From: Bacteroidota bacterium
GTDB taxonomy: Bacteria; Bacteroidota; Ignavibacteria; Ignavibacteriales; Ignavibacteriaceae
Direction of reading: 5' to 3'
Assembly: GCA_021813585.1 (NCBI GenBank)
Contig: JAKAJV010000041.1
Location: 1 to 37,748 of the forward strand
DNA length: 37,748 bases
In this document: piece by piece, positions 25,857 to 35,500 of the stretch
Numbering within the stretch: position 1 is the stretch's first letter
How the letters are laid out: each line of letters starts with the position of its first letter
Position numbers and translations under genes: made by a program
Notes under the pieces: generated by a model
Seen by the model: the letters and a program-made list of their open reading frames with translations, nothing else
Database searches by the model: none
Told to the model about the DNA's origin: nothing

Positions 25857-27119
25857 GTGAACAAAATATTTTATGATATGATGAAATTATTACTAGTCTT
25901 TTTTGCGGTATTTTCAGCAGCAATTTACAGTCAAACCTGGCAGGTTGCCGGCACAATGCCAATGCCGGTCTCTGGCGGCCAGGCTGTAGTACACGGATCG
26001 AAGATTTATATACTCGGAGGCTTCTCTGAGGAATTGAATTCGAATATTAATTTAATCCAGGTATACGATCCGCAGACAAACACATGGAGCGATACGACAG
26101 TGATGAAAGCGCAGCGTTCCGATTTTGTAGCAGGTATATTTTCAAACAATTTATATTATGCCGGCGGGGTCTCCGGAAACTCGCCCTTTGCATCGGCTGT
26201 GGAAGTGTGGGATTTTAAATCATCACCGCAGGTGTTCAACAGCGACGATTATTTTAACAGGCAATATCCGACCGGGCAGCTTGTAAACGATAATCTTTAT
26301 ATTTTCGGGGGCAGCGTAAACAGCATAAAATCTCCCTACATGTTTGAATACAACCTGACAAAATCCAAAGTAACTTATACAGATAATTCCATCTTCCCGG
26401 CATTTTATCCGTCCCAGCAGATGTCTGCAGTGCTGGGCAATTATATTTTTATATTCGGCGGAGCCAGAGGGGTACTAATAAATACAATTCTGAAATTTAA
26501 AATCAGCAGCAAAGAATTCGAGACCATGTCGGTTGAATTGAGTAAGCCTAGAGCAGGAGGAGTTGCGGTCCCGTATATGAATAATTCCATTTTAATCATC
26601 GGCGGTTTTGATGAAACACACCAGGCTCTCTCTTCGGTCGATTCGTTTTATGCAGGCTCAGAAGACGGCAGTGTTTCCCCGGGTCCGTCGTTAAACTTCG
26701 CAAGAGTTGATCCGGAAGCAGTAAATTATTACGGCGATATATATGTTTTCGGAGGTCTTGATAGAGAAGGCCAGCCGGTACCTCAAATTGAAATCTTAAA
26801 ATCCGGTATTACGGGAATTAGCAGGGAAGGACCGGCTCCACAGTCATTTGAGCTGGAGAATAATTACCCTAACCCGTTTAATCCTTCAACTAAAATTACT
26901 TTTAAGATAGCCCGTTCCACCGTGGTTTCGGTGGATATTTATTCGGTGCTCGGAAAACATATAAAAAATCTGACATCCAAATTTTATAATTCGGGAACAT
27001 ATGATTTAACCTGGAACGGCACAGACGACAGCGGGAATCAAGTCCCTAGCGGCGTTTACATTTACAGGTTAACTTCCGCTTATTTTTCCGCTTCAAAAAA
27101 GATGATATTGCTTAAATGA
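25857..27119 (+). CDS. kelch-repeat protein with type IX secretion sorting domain
   Basis: A 420-residue exported protein with a signal peptide ending near 'AAIYSQ', then five to six kelch repeats ('GSKIYILGGFSEE', 'NNLYYAGGVSG', 'NDNLYIFGGSV', 'GNYIFIFGGARG', 'NSILIIGGFDE', 'GDIYVFGGLDRE') forming a beta-propeller. The last about 85 residues are a type A T9SS sorting domain ('NNYPNPFNPSTKITF', then 'SVLGKHIKNL', 'GVYIYRL'), so it is expected to cross the outer membrane by type IX secretion. The GTG at 25857 is taken as start. An ATG at 25878 or 25881 would give a tighter signal peptide and is equally possible. It lies 40 bp after the kinase and overlaps the next gene by 4 bp. Confidence 0.88.
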   Translation: MNKIFYDMMKLLLVFFAVFSAAIYSQTWQVAGTMPMPVSGGQAVVHGSKIYILGGFSEELNSNINLIQVYDPQTNTWSDTTVMKAQRSDFVAGIFSNNLYYAGGVSGNSPFASAVEVWDFKSSPQVFNSDDYFNRQYPTGQLVNDNLYIFGGSVNSIKSPYMFEYNLTKSKVTYTDNSIFPAFYPSQQMSAVLGNYIFIFGGARGVLINTILKFKISSKEFETMSVELSKPRAGGVAVPYMNNSILIIGGFDETHQALSSVDSFYAGSEDGSVSPGPSLNFARVDPEAVNYYGDIYVFGGLDREGQPVPQIEILKSGITGISREGPAPQSFELENNYPNPFNPSTKITFKIARSTVVSVDIYSVLGKHIKNLTSKFYNSGTYDLTWNGTDDSGNQVPSGVYIYRLTSAYFSASKKMILLK

Positions 27120-27934
27120 TAAAGAAATTATTAATCGCTTCATTATTTCTTTTACTGGCTGCAACGGCATTTGCCCAGCAAGAAGCAGATTCTATCGAAT
27201 CGCTAAGAAAAGAATTCGAGGCATTCAAATACCAGGAAGTTATTAACAACGCTCGGCTATTGCTGGCTAATAAAACCAGTCTAAGCAAGGATCAGTTAAT
27301 TGAGATTTACAGGCTTAAAGGGATTTCACATTTTTCACTTCAAAACGATGCCGATGCCCGGGAATCCTTTCTGCAGATACTTAATATCGATTCTACTTTT
27401 TCTTTCGATCCGGTTAAAACTTCGCCTAAAATTATTTCTTTCTTTAACGGTATTAAGGAGGAATTCAACAAGGAAAAATTACGTGAGAGTTTGGCTGAGA
27501 AAGTTAAGACCGATACTGTCTATATAACAAAAAAAGTAGATGTAAAAATACCGGACGATGAGTTGAAGCAGACAATGATCAGGTCTATCGTCTTTCCCGG
27601 CCTCGGACAATTCTACCGGAACGAAAAGACAAAAGGATTTGTATTATCATCAATAGGCTTTATTACCCTGTCGTCATCAATTTATTTTATAATTGATTGC
27701 AACAACAAGGAAAGAGGCTACCTAGATGCCGTCGATAAAAATATAATTCCGGAGAAGTATAATGCATACAATACATCTTATAAGATGAAAAACATTTCTC
27801 TTATCGCTTTTGCCGCCGTCTGGCTATATAGCCAGATTGATGCGCTTTTCTTTTCCGGCAACAGCGGGATTCCTTCTGTGCAGCTTGGTGCAAGCAGCAA
27901 CAATTACCGGCTTAGTTTGGATCTAATGTTCTAA
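27116..27934 (+). CDS. exported protein with DUF5683-like membrane domain
   Basis: A 272-residue protein with a signal peptide (residues 1-20, ending 'ATAFAQ'), a helical TPR-like middle (about 25-120, 'YQEVINNARLLLANKTSLSK' onward), then 'MIRSIVFPGLGQFYRNEKTKG', which is the start of a DUF5683-type domain, and two or three hydrophobic segments to the C-terminus. Proteins of this kind occur in Bacteroidota and Ignavibacteria as cell-envelope proteins of unknown function. The ATG overlaps the stop of the kelch gene (ATGA), so translation is coupled, and it ends the five-gene unit. Confidence 0.8.
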   Translation: MIKKLLIASLFLLLAATAFAQQEADSIESLRKEFEAFKYQEVINNARLLLANKTSLSKDQLIEIYRLKGISHFSLQNDADARESFLQILNIDSTFSFDPVKTSPKIISFFNGIKEEFNKEKLRESLAEKVKTDTVYITKKVDVKIPDDELKQTMIRSIVFPGLGQFYRNEKTKGFVLSSIGFITLSSSIYFIIDCNNKERGYLDAVDKNIIPEKYNAYNTSYKMKNISLIAFAAVWLYSQIDALFFSGNSGIPSVQLGASSNNYRLSLDLMF

Positions 27935-28008
27935 TATACTGAAGACTATTCCTTAGAGTATTCCTCGCATATCCATTAATAAACCAAATTCATTTCATTT
28001 AAAAGCGT

Positions 28009-28041
28009 ACGAATAATTTGCGATTTACGAAAATTATTCGT
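28009..28041. repeat. 11-bp perfect inverted repeat upstream of the helical lipoprotein gene
   Basis: ACGAATAATTT at 28009-28019 and AAATTATTCGT at 28031-28041 are exact complements separated by 11 bp. No T-tract follows on either strand, so it is not a standard terminator. It lies between the stop of the DUF5683 gene and the gene at 28205 and could be an operator or an RNA hairpin. Confidence 0.4.
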
Positions 28042-28204
28042 GGCCTATCTAAACTTTTAATAAAGTCAAATATACAATAAACAGAAAATAAGGATGATTC
28101 TGCCGCTTTAATATGCTGGCATTTTAATTGGAATTATTTTGCGGGAAGCATTTAAGGGTCGGGTAGAATTAATAATTGAATGATTAAAATTTTGGAAGGC
28201 GAAA

Positions 28205-29542
28205 ATGTATTCTAAGAAATTAATTTTTAAGAATTTGAGAAAGAGGGCAGGGATAAAAAATCCGGATTACTACATTCTTCTAAGCATAGGTTTAGTTCTA
28301 ATGTACTTCCTTGCCGGATGCAGTCAAACAAATCCTGCTGGGCCTAGTTCATCTACGGCAATAGTTAAGGGAAGGGTTGAAAGCAATACCGCAATGAATA
28401 AGGTCGGTTCAACAGGTTCCGGGGTACAGGGAGCAACCGTCATCCTGGCTGAAGTTAGGTCAGATGGCTCATTGGAAACCATATCTAATGCTGCTGTTCA
28501 AACAGATATCGATGGTAATTTCTCTTTAGAGACAAATATGAATAACCTTAGTGATTTGGTGGTTATAGCTAATAAAGACAGCAGTCAGTGGATGGCGGTT
28601 GTTTCTTCCTCTGTAAATTCAAGCTCAACTGTTTATGTAAGACCGTTGAACGACGAAACTACGGCAATGGCATCGGTATATATTAGGGCAAAAGCGGATA
28701 ATTATTCCAACGTTACCTACCCTGAAATTGATAACTACATCAATTCGAAAATTGCAGCGCAGATAAAGTCGAACTCAGCTTTAATAGGCGAAACTGCTGC
28801 CTCTCTAAATGCTGAGGCTAATGCCGAGTATGAATCCGCCTCCGAAATGGGATTAAGCCAATCCCAATGGCAGGCAATTGTAAATGATAAATACAACGCC
28901 CAGGCAAGCCTTGATGAACAATTATATAACTCTTCTGCACCGGATGACAGCAGCGCTTACGAGTCCTATTACCAAGCCTTGGTTAATGCATACATAAACG
29001 CAGGCGCATCCGCAGATACGTATGCTAAGCTTTTGATTATAGCGAATAGCGAATTTGTTAAGAGCACATCGAATCTTAACTCTCAACTTTCATTTTACTT
29101 TGAACAGAGTGCGGCTTACTTAAGAGCCAAAGTAACAAACTACGCAGTGCAGGAAAAATTTAAGGCAATGGGAGCCTCGAATGCAGAAATTGAAGCCGCC
29201 GCCGCCGCAGGGTTATCGCTTAGCTCTTCAATTAAAAATGCATCGGCACAAAGCGACATAGATAATAGCTTCTCAAATTACCGCACCCAGATTGTAGCTG
29301 AATTAAAAATGTTCTTTAACAGCAATCAGGAAATGGTAACTGCAATATCATCCAAGGCACAGTTGTATAATTCAACTTTCAAAAGCGATGTGTCATCCGG
29401 CTCATCGACTAATGATATAATAAGCGCCTACAATAAATTTTATTCAGGAATAAATTCATCGGTCGCAGCATCTTTCGGCTCAGGCAGCCAAAGCCAGATA
29501 AACGATATGACCGATATGATGGTAATTGTTTACGGAAGTTAA
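28205..29542 (+). CDS. putative lipoprotein with CarboxypepD_reg-like domain and long helical Ala/Ser/Asn-rich region
   Basis: A 445-residue protein with an unusually long basic N-region, a hydrophobic segment and lipobox Cys39 ('FLAGC'). Residues about 52-155 resemble a carboxypeptidase-regulatory-like beta-sandwich ('AIVKGRVES' to 'TDIDGNFSLETNM'). From about residue 160 to the end the protein is low-complexity helical, rich in Ala, Ser, Asn, Gln and Tyr, with no Cys and few charges, for example 'EIEAAAAAGLSLSSSI'. No catalytic motif or known family is recognised. A GGAAGG site lies 5 bp before the ATG, supporting the start. It is a single-gene unit ended by a strong terminator. Confidence 0.72.
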   Translation: MYSKKLIFKNLRKRAGIKNPDYYILLSIGLVLMYFLAGCSQTNPAGPSSSTAIVKGRVESNTAMNKVGSTGSGVQGATVILAEVRSDGSLETISNAAVQTDIDGNFSLETNMNNLSDLVVIANKDSSQWMAVVSSSVNSSSTVYVRPLNDETTAMASVYIRAKADNYSNVTYPEIDNYINSKIAAQIKSNSALIGETAASLNAEANAEYESASEMGLSQSQWQAIVNDKYNAQASLDEQLYNSSAPDDSSAYESYYQALVNAYINAGASADTYAKLLIIANSEFVKSTSNLNSQLSFYFEQSAAYLRAKVTNYAVQEKFKAMGASNAEIEAAAAAGLSLSSSIKNASAQSDIDNSFSNYRTQIVAELKMFFNSNQEMVTAISSKAQLYNSTFKSDVSSGSSTNDIISAYNKFYSGINSSVAASFGSGSQSQINDMTDMMVIVYGS

Positions 29543-29606
29543 AAAGAGATATTCGGCTTAATATTTGCTTTGAGTAAAAAAGAAGCATTCCCTCAAGCAA
29601 GGCCGT

Positions 29607-29641
29607 ACACCTCCCAAAGAAATTCGGGAGGTGTTTTTTTT
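29607..29641 (+). terminator. rho-independent terminator of the helical lipoprotein gene
   Basis: A perfect 9-bp stem ACACCTCCC (29607-29615) / GGGAGGTGT (29626-29634) with a 10-nt loop is followed by eight T residues. It lies 65 bp after the stop codon at 29542. Confidence 0.92.
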
Positions 29642-29873
29642 GCCGGAAATCACCGTATGATCTTTCTCATTTACCGGAATATTTTACTTTAGTAATTTTG
29701 CCCTCGTAAATAAGCCTCTATTACTGCGCTTTCTTGTTTTGTTTATCGTCAATCTTCCGAGCATTTGCCGTGCGGCTTGTAACGAATGTTTAACTTATGT
29801 TTTGGTGTGTAAATTTTCCTGCTGGTACTTTTATATTTTAATCCCCGAATTTTTTAGGCTTTAACCCCTGATA

Positions 29874-29978
29874 AAACTCAAATATATTTTTTTTGAGTTT
29901 GCCCGGGTTTTCTCTTCAAATATATTTTTCTCCGAAATATATTTGGATTAAGTAGGTGGAGAGAGGATGCTCTCTCCA
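29874..29978. repeat. cluster of three hairpins with short direct repeats between convergent genes
   Basis: Three perfect stems follow one another. AAACTCAAA (29874-29882) pairs with TTTGAGTTT (29892-29900), and CAAATATATTT (29917-29927) pairs with AAATATATTTG (29935-29945). TGGAGAGAG (29957-29965) pairs with CTCTCTCCA (29970-29978) with a 4-nt loop. CAAATATATTTTT also recurs as a direct repeat at 29879 and 29917. The cluster lies 38-142 bp past the stop of the minus-strand permease gene, so one or more hairpins may end or stabilise that transcript, but none is followed by a clear T-run. The rest of the 473-bp gap, apart from the terminator at 29607, shows nothing I can name. Confidence 0.5.
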
Positions 29979-30015
29979 TCTTATACAGCGGTTATTTATA
30001 ATTTTTTTTACCGGG

Positions 30016-31710
30016 CTAAAAATCCCTCTTTAACGACTTCATACTAATTATAAGTGACAATACGGTTATCAAAACGGAAACCGCTCCGATAATTAAGTTT
30101 GTACGATACAATAGAGAATAACCGATGCCTGCAACGTCGCTTTTTAGATTATAAAAATTGTAAACCGGCATAAACAATACAATGATTAGAAAGACTAAGT
30201 ATGAAAGAGTGATTAAAAAAGTAATTGCAGCGCCCTGCGATGATGCAATTCTGATGGGATTCTTTTCTTTAAAATCGGAGAATACGCCGCCCATCCCGAA
30301 ATTCAAAGTTACTAGTGCTATAATTATAAAAGCAGTATTTATTGAAGCAGTCTGAGAAAGCTCTGCCGGGAATTTATTCTGCGAAAAGAAATTTATTGCC
30401 TGACCGGTAATAAAAATTATTGAGAAATAAATTAAGAACTTAACAGCAATCAATTTAATATTTCTTACCGGCGCAGACTTTATTTTCCAGTACGACTGCC
30501 CTTCCAGGCTTATAAGCGGGAAAACAAAACGGAGTGATAGTGATGATATAAGGAAGGCATTAAATAAAAACACCACCAGATATGTTACAGTCATTAATGT
30601 TATGTTTGAAGACGTAAACAATCCCAGGTCTATCCCCCTTAGGCTAACTAAAAAAATTATTATTAAAACCAGCATTACAACGGCGTGTATCCACTGGCTG
30701 GGCTCTCTAAGGAATTGCATAAATTCTTTTTTTATCAAGGCGCCGGTCTGCGACCCGAACTGCGGCTCAGGGTAAGGTCTTTCCCGAAAAGGTTTCTTCC
30801 TTAATTTATCTTTTGATCTGCCGAATGTAAACCGCAAGGATTCTTTCCATGTAGCGTAATACCATTTTGAACCTAGAAAAACTGCGGACGAAAATAAAAT
30901 AACCGATGTGCCTATCTGTAAAAGTATATCGATTACCGCTTTTGAAAAATTGCCCGACGACATCCAATAAAGCGCATCGGAGGCCCAAAAATTTGGAAGA
31001 TAATTGAACACTTGGCTGTCTAAAAAACCGTAGTACCTGTCTGTATACGGGTAATATGCCATTACCTCGTTTACAATATGTACGGGATCGCTTATCCTGA
31101 AAAATAGGATCAATAAAAAAACATAAATCAAAAGAAGGACGATTAAAATATTTCTTACGCCGAACCTGCCCGACAGCTTAACAATAACCATCAACAAAAT
31201 AACGCCGAGCGAAGCAGCCGAAAGCATGAACGGCAAAATGATCAGAAAGATAGTTGTTAAATAAAAGCCTGCGTCCAGCCCGAAATACACGCCGTAGCCT
31301 GCTGCTACTGCGCATATTATAAGCATAAGTGTGGCGGAGCTGTAGAAAAAGTTATCTAAGAACTTTATAACAAAAACCGTAGAATAAGAAACCGGTTTTG
31401 TGAACAAATAATTCACTTCATCCGATTTGTACAAAGTAGCATACGAGACAACTATGTTGCCCACATTTACCACAAGAAAGAAAATATAAAGGATAACAAA
31501 GATAAATCTGTGAAGGAGGTAGGAACCCATATGAATATGATTTAAAAGGAATTCCAGAATGCTTTTGGTAAAAAGGAAAGTACCCGCAACAAAGGATGAA
31601 TAAACTATAAACGAGCCGACATTTTTCAGCAGGCTGCCTACGCTTAGGCTGGTATTAATCTTTAAGAAGATCAGTATTTTGTATTTTAAAAGATGATAGA
31701 ATTCCCTCAT
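30016..31710 (-). CDS. ABC transporter permease (ABC-2-like exporter)
   Basis: A 564-residue polytopic membrane protein with roughly a dozen hydrophobic segments in two sets, separated by a basic hydrophilic stretch (about residues 285-330, 'RSKDKLRKKPFRERPYPEPQ'). The layout matches the large putative ABC exporter permeases that pair with a single short ATPase. The substrate cannot be read from the sequence. It lies 15 bp downstream of its ATPase gene and is the last gene of the triple-AAA/ABC unit. Confidence 0.85.
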   Translation of the reverse strand: MREFYHLLKYKILIFLKINTSLSVGSLLKNVGSFIVYSSFVAGTFLFTKSILEFLLNHIHMGSYLLHRFIFVILYIFFLVVNVGNIVVSYATLYKSDEVNYLFTKPVSYSTVFVIKFLDNFFYSSATLMLIICAVAAGYGVYFGLDAGFYLTTIFLIILPFMLSAASLGVILLMVIVKLSGRFGVRNILIVLLLIYVFLLILFFRISDPVHIVNEVMAYYPYTDRYYGFLDSQVFNYLPNFWASDALYWMSSGNFSKAVIDILLQIGTSVILFSSAVFLGSKWYYATWKESLRFTFGRSKDKLRKKPFRERPYPEPQFGSQTGALIKKEFMQFLREPSQWIHAVVMLVLIIIFLVSLRGIDLGLFTSSNITLMTVTYLVVFLFNAFLISSLSLRFVFPLISLEGQSYWKIKSAPVRNIKLIAVKFLIYFSIIFITGQAINFFSQNKFPAELSQTASINTAFIIIALVTLNFGMGGVFSDFKEKNPIRIASSQGAAITFLITLSYLVFLIIVLFMPVYNFYNLKSDVAGIGYSLLYRTNLIIGAVSVLITVLSLIISMKSLKRDF

Positions 31711-31725
31711 AACAGCTGAAAAATT

Positions 31726-32445
31726 TTATTTAGTCAATTCAAGAAAGAAGGATTCGAAATTCAATTTTAATTTTTCTTTAAACTGGTCCACAGCTTCTTT
31801 TTTATCGTCAAATATAATCTGTCCTTCCTTTATTATTGCAACCTTGGTGCATACTTCTTCCGCAACAGCAAGGCTGTGAGTGGATAATAAAACTGCAGCA
31901 CCTTCCTCCGCTGTTCGCTTTAAGAGACTCTTTACTAGAACAGCGGTCTGAGGATCGAGCCCGGCCATCGGCTCATCAAGAAGTATTAACTTAGGCGAAT
32001 GTAAAAAAGAAGAAGCGATGGCTATCCTTTGCCTCATCCCCTGCGAATATTCCTCAGTTCGTTTATCTATCCACGTGCCTATGTTTAACTCTTCTATCAA
32101 ATTGTTTACCTGCGACCGAACTGAATTTTTATCCATCTTATACAACCCTGCGCTAAAGTAAAGGAACTCCCTGCCGGTAAGCTTGTCGTAAAGGAACGGC
32201 TGATCCGGGACGTAGCCGGTAAGCGACTTTGTTTCTATGGGAAACTCCTGGTTATCCATACCGTTAATAAGAACCTTGCCTTTGGAGGGAGAATACAGCC
32301 CGGCCGCAATTTTTATGGTAGTAGTTTTACCAGCACCGTTCGGTCCAAGAAATCCGTAAATATCGCCGGGCATAACTGTAAGATTCAACGAGTTGACTGC
32401 AGTAAAAGAGCCGAATTTTTTTGTGAGGTCTATTATCGATAACAT
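31726..32445 (-). CDS. ABC transporter ATP-binding protein
   Basis: A 239-residue nucleotide-binding subunit with all motifs: Walker A 'GPNGAGKTT' (34-42), Q-loop region 'GYVPDQPFLYDKLTGREFL', signature 'YSQGMRQRIAIA', Walker B 'LILLDEPMAGLDP' and switch His in 'LLSTHSLAVAEEV'. It resembles the ATPases of drug, bacteriocin and Na+ exporters of the CcmA/NatA type. The permease follows after 15 bp and the large AAA+ gene ends 57 bp upstream, all on the minus strand. Confidence 0.94.
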   Translation of the reverse strand: MLSIIDLTKKFGSFTAVNSLNLTVMPGDIYGFLGPNGAGKTTTIKIAAGLYSPSKGKVLINGMDNQEFPIETKSLTGYVPDQPFLYDKLTGREFLYFSAGLYKMDKNSVRSQVNNLIEELNIGTWIDKRTEEYSQGMRQRIAIASSFLHSPKLILLDEPMAGLDPQTAVLVKSLLKRTAEEGAAVLLSTHSLAVAEEVCTKVAIIKEGQIIFDDKKEAVDQFKEKLKLNFESFFLELTK

Positions 32446-32502
32446 ATTTTTTTGAAGAGTTTATCCGCCGGACGTAGTAAGAGGCGAAGCCGGAGCGAAG
32501 AA

Positions 32503-35500
32503 TTATAATTCCTTTAAATCTATCTTATCTACGTCTTCAAAAGTTAAGGTAATCAAATCGTTATCGTCCGGTTCGTAAAGGCTTATTATTCTTTCTTCCT
32601 GGTTGCTTATAGCCTTGGATAAAATATTCTTTACCGTCCTCGCGTTGCCGAAATTTTTATCTCTCTCATTATAAATTCGTGTAAATATTTCGAGCAACAG
32701 CTGCCATGCACCTTCATCCAGCTTATAGCCGTTCTTCTCGCTTATAACGCTCGCAATCTCTATCATCTGTCTCGGCACGTAATCTTCAAAAATAAAATTA
32801 TTCGGGAATCTCGATTGTATACCGGGATTCGATTCCAGGAAGTCCTTCATCTCTTCGGTGTAGCCGGCAACAATCACTATAAATTTCTCGTGGTCGTCTT
32901 CCATCCGTTTTAACAATGTATCTATGGCTTCCTGCCCGAAGTCGTTAATTCCCCTGGCAAGCGAGTAAGCCTCGTCTATAAACAGAGTGCCGCCGATCGA
33001 CTTGTCTATAATTTCATTCGTCTTTGATGCGGTTTGCCCTTGATAGCCGGCCACTAGCGCAGAACGGTCTACTTCTACCAGATGACCTTTTTCCAGCATG
33101 CCTATTTCTTTGTATATCTTGCTTAGAAGCCTGGCAACAGTGGTTTTGCCGGTGCCGGGGTTTCCCATAAAAACGGAATTGAGATTTTTAGGAATTATTT
33201 TAAGCCCGCGCTGCTTCCTAAGCTTTGCTACCTTCAGGCTGCTGATTAATTTATCCACCGACTTCTTAACCGATTCTAAGCCGGTCAGCCCTTCCAGTTC
33301 TTTTAAATATTTCTCAAGCAGCTCAGGGTCGCCTTCTATTTTAACTTTTTCTTTTTCTTTCTTAACTGGAATTAAAACGGCGATATCATCCAACATGATA
33401 AACCTAATAACTTCCTGGTGCCTCTCTTCTGCAGGAATATCCGCAACTCTTAGAAGCTGGTTTTTAACGGCGTTCTCTACAAAATCCCTTACGAACCTTC
33501 CGTTGCCAAAAGTTTTGCTGCGTTCCCTGAACACTTTGTTAAAATATTTTTTAAGAGGTTCGCGGGCTTCGTCGTCTAGCTGGTGCCCCCTGCTTTCCAG
33601 CAGCTTATCGGTTATCTGCATCAGCTCGTCGGGCGAGTAGTCTTCGAAAACTACAGTTTTGGAGAACCGGGACTGCAAGCCGGGATTGCTGCTTAAAAAC
33701 TTTTCCATCTCGTTGGTATAACCGGCCGCAATTACAATAAACTTTCCCCTGTCGTCCTCCATCCTTTTTAACAGTGTGTCAAGAGCTTCCTTTCCGAAAT
33801 CCGAGCCGCTGCTATCGCCCTGCTTAACTAACGAGTACGCTTCATCGATGAACAGAGTTCCGCCGATTGCTTTATCTACTGCTTCCTTAGTCTTTTCAGC
33901 CGTCTGCCCTATATAGCCTGCAACAAGACCCTGCCTGTCAACTTCCACCAAGTGGCCCTTGGGCAAAATGCCCAGTGCCGAGTAAATTTCACTGAACAGT
34001 CTTGCTACTGTTGTTTTGCCAGTACCGGGATTACCCAAAAATACAAGATGAGATGAAAATTTATCGTGTATGTTTTCTCCCTGCTCAATATAAAAACGGG
34101 CAAGCTTTACAATATCGGTAATTTCTTTTTTAACCGATTTAAGGCCTATCAGGTTATTAAGCTTCTCCAAAGATTTTTTCAACGACTCTTCATCAATGCC
34201 CAGCTTTACTTCCTTCAGCATCGAATTACCGATAATTGCCTGTATGTCCTCCTGGTAAATTGTCGTCATAGACTCTTTGGTTCTCTTATCCTCGGGCATT
34301 TGCAGATAACGCCTGCTAAGATGGATTTTCGACTCGTTAAAATAATTCCTTACAAGCCTGGCGTTGCCGAACGTCTTATCCCTTTTTCTGTAAAGACCGG
34401 TGAACTGCTTCATTAAAATCTCCAGCGCTTCTTCCTTGACGTTATATTCTTCCCTTGTAGAGATAAGTTTGAATATTTCCACCAATTCATCGGGAGTATA
34501 ATCTTCGAAATTAAAGAAATGAGTGAAGCGCGACTTTAAGCCGGGATTTGAATTAATGAATGAATTCATCTCTGAAGGATAACCGGCAGCAATAACAACA
34601 AAATTACTGTCCTTTTCTTCCATCCTTTTAATCAGCACATCAATGGCTTCCTGCCCAAAGTCCTGCTGGTTGCCTTCTTTTTTCAGCGAATATGCTTCAT
34701 CAATAAACAGCAGACCTCCAATTGCTTCGTCAATTACCTTATTTGTTTTCTGAGCGGTCTCACCAATATACTGCCCTACAAGCCCTGAGCGGTCTACTTC
34801 AATTACATGGCCGTTCTTCAAAATTCCCACCGCCTTAAAAATTTTACCTAGGAGCCGGGCTATTGTAGTTTTGCCTGTGCCGGGATTACCGACAAACACC
34901 GAATGGACCAGCAAGGTCTCCTGGGTTTTTAGGCCGAGCTTTTTTCTTTCCTGCAGGAAATTCAAGTAGTTCACAAAGTCGTGCATGGACTGCTTTACAC
35001 TCTGCAGACCGACGTACTCATCCAGCTCTGCCAGCAGTTCTTCCAGCGATTTAGTTTCCTGCGGCTTTAACGATACCGACTGAACCTCAGCCGGCTGATC
35101 GGTATCAGGCTTTTCAAGCGGTCCGGATAAATTAAGCTGGGCGGTCTCTTCTTCAAAATTTACAAGCTCGGAAAGCCCGACTAAAAACCAGCGCGTGCAG
35201 ATTAAATTATTGTCTAAAAATATATCTACCCTTCCCTGCCCGTCTTTCCAGAATCCCGGAGTATCTGTCCCCCAGCTCTGAACGAATTCAACTATCTTCC
35301 AATCCTTTTCCATGGCCAGGTTAAAATGATGGCGCCCTGCTTCAATGTTATCCAGGTACCATACTGCTTCGCCGTCCACATTCATTTTTTTGTTCTTATA
35401 GAACGGATTATCAATTACAACTTCCACCCCGATATACCGGATAGTGTCCTCATTAAATTGCAGCAGGTATGTCCTTTTGCCGGCTCTTAAATTCTCCAAC

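Noticed and set aside
28126-28145. Possible sigma-54 promoter (GG...GC) upstream of the lipoprotein gene at 28205
   Set aside because: The spacing between GG (28130-28131) and GC (28141-28142) is 9 bp, while -24/-12 promoters need 10, and the surrounding bases do not match TGGCAC and TTGC well.
32981-33640. Long plus-strand frame rich in Leu and Ser opposite the triple-AAA gene
   Set aside because: It mirrors the conserved Walker A/B coding DNA on the other strand; the Ser/Leu richness is the usual antisense artefact.
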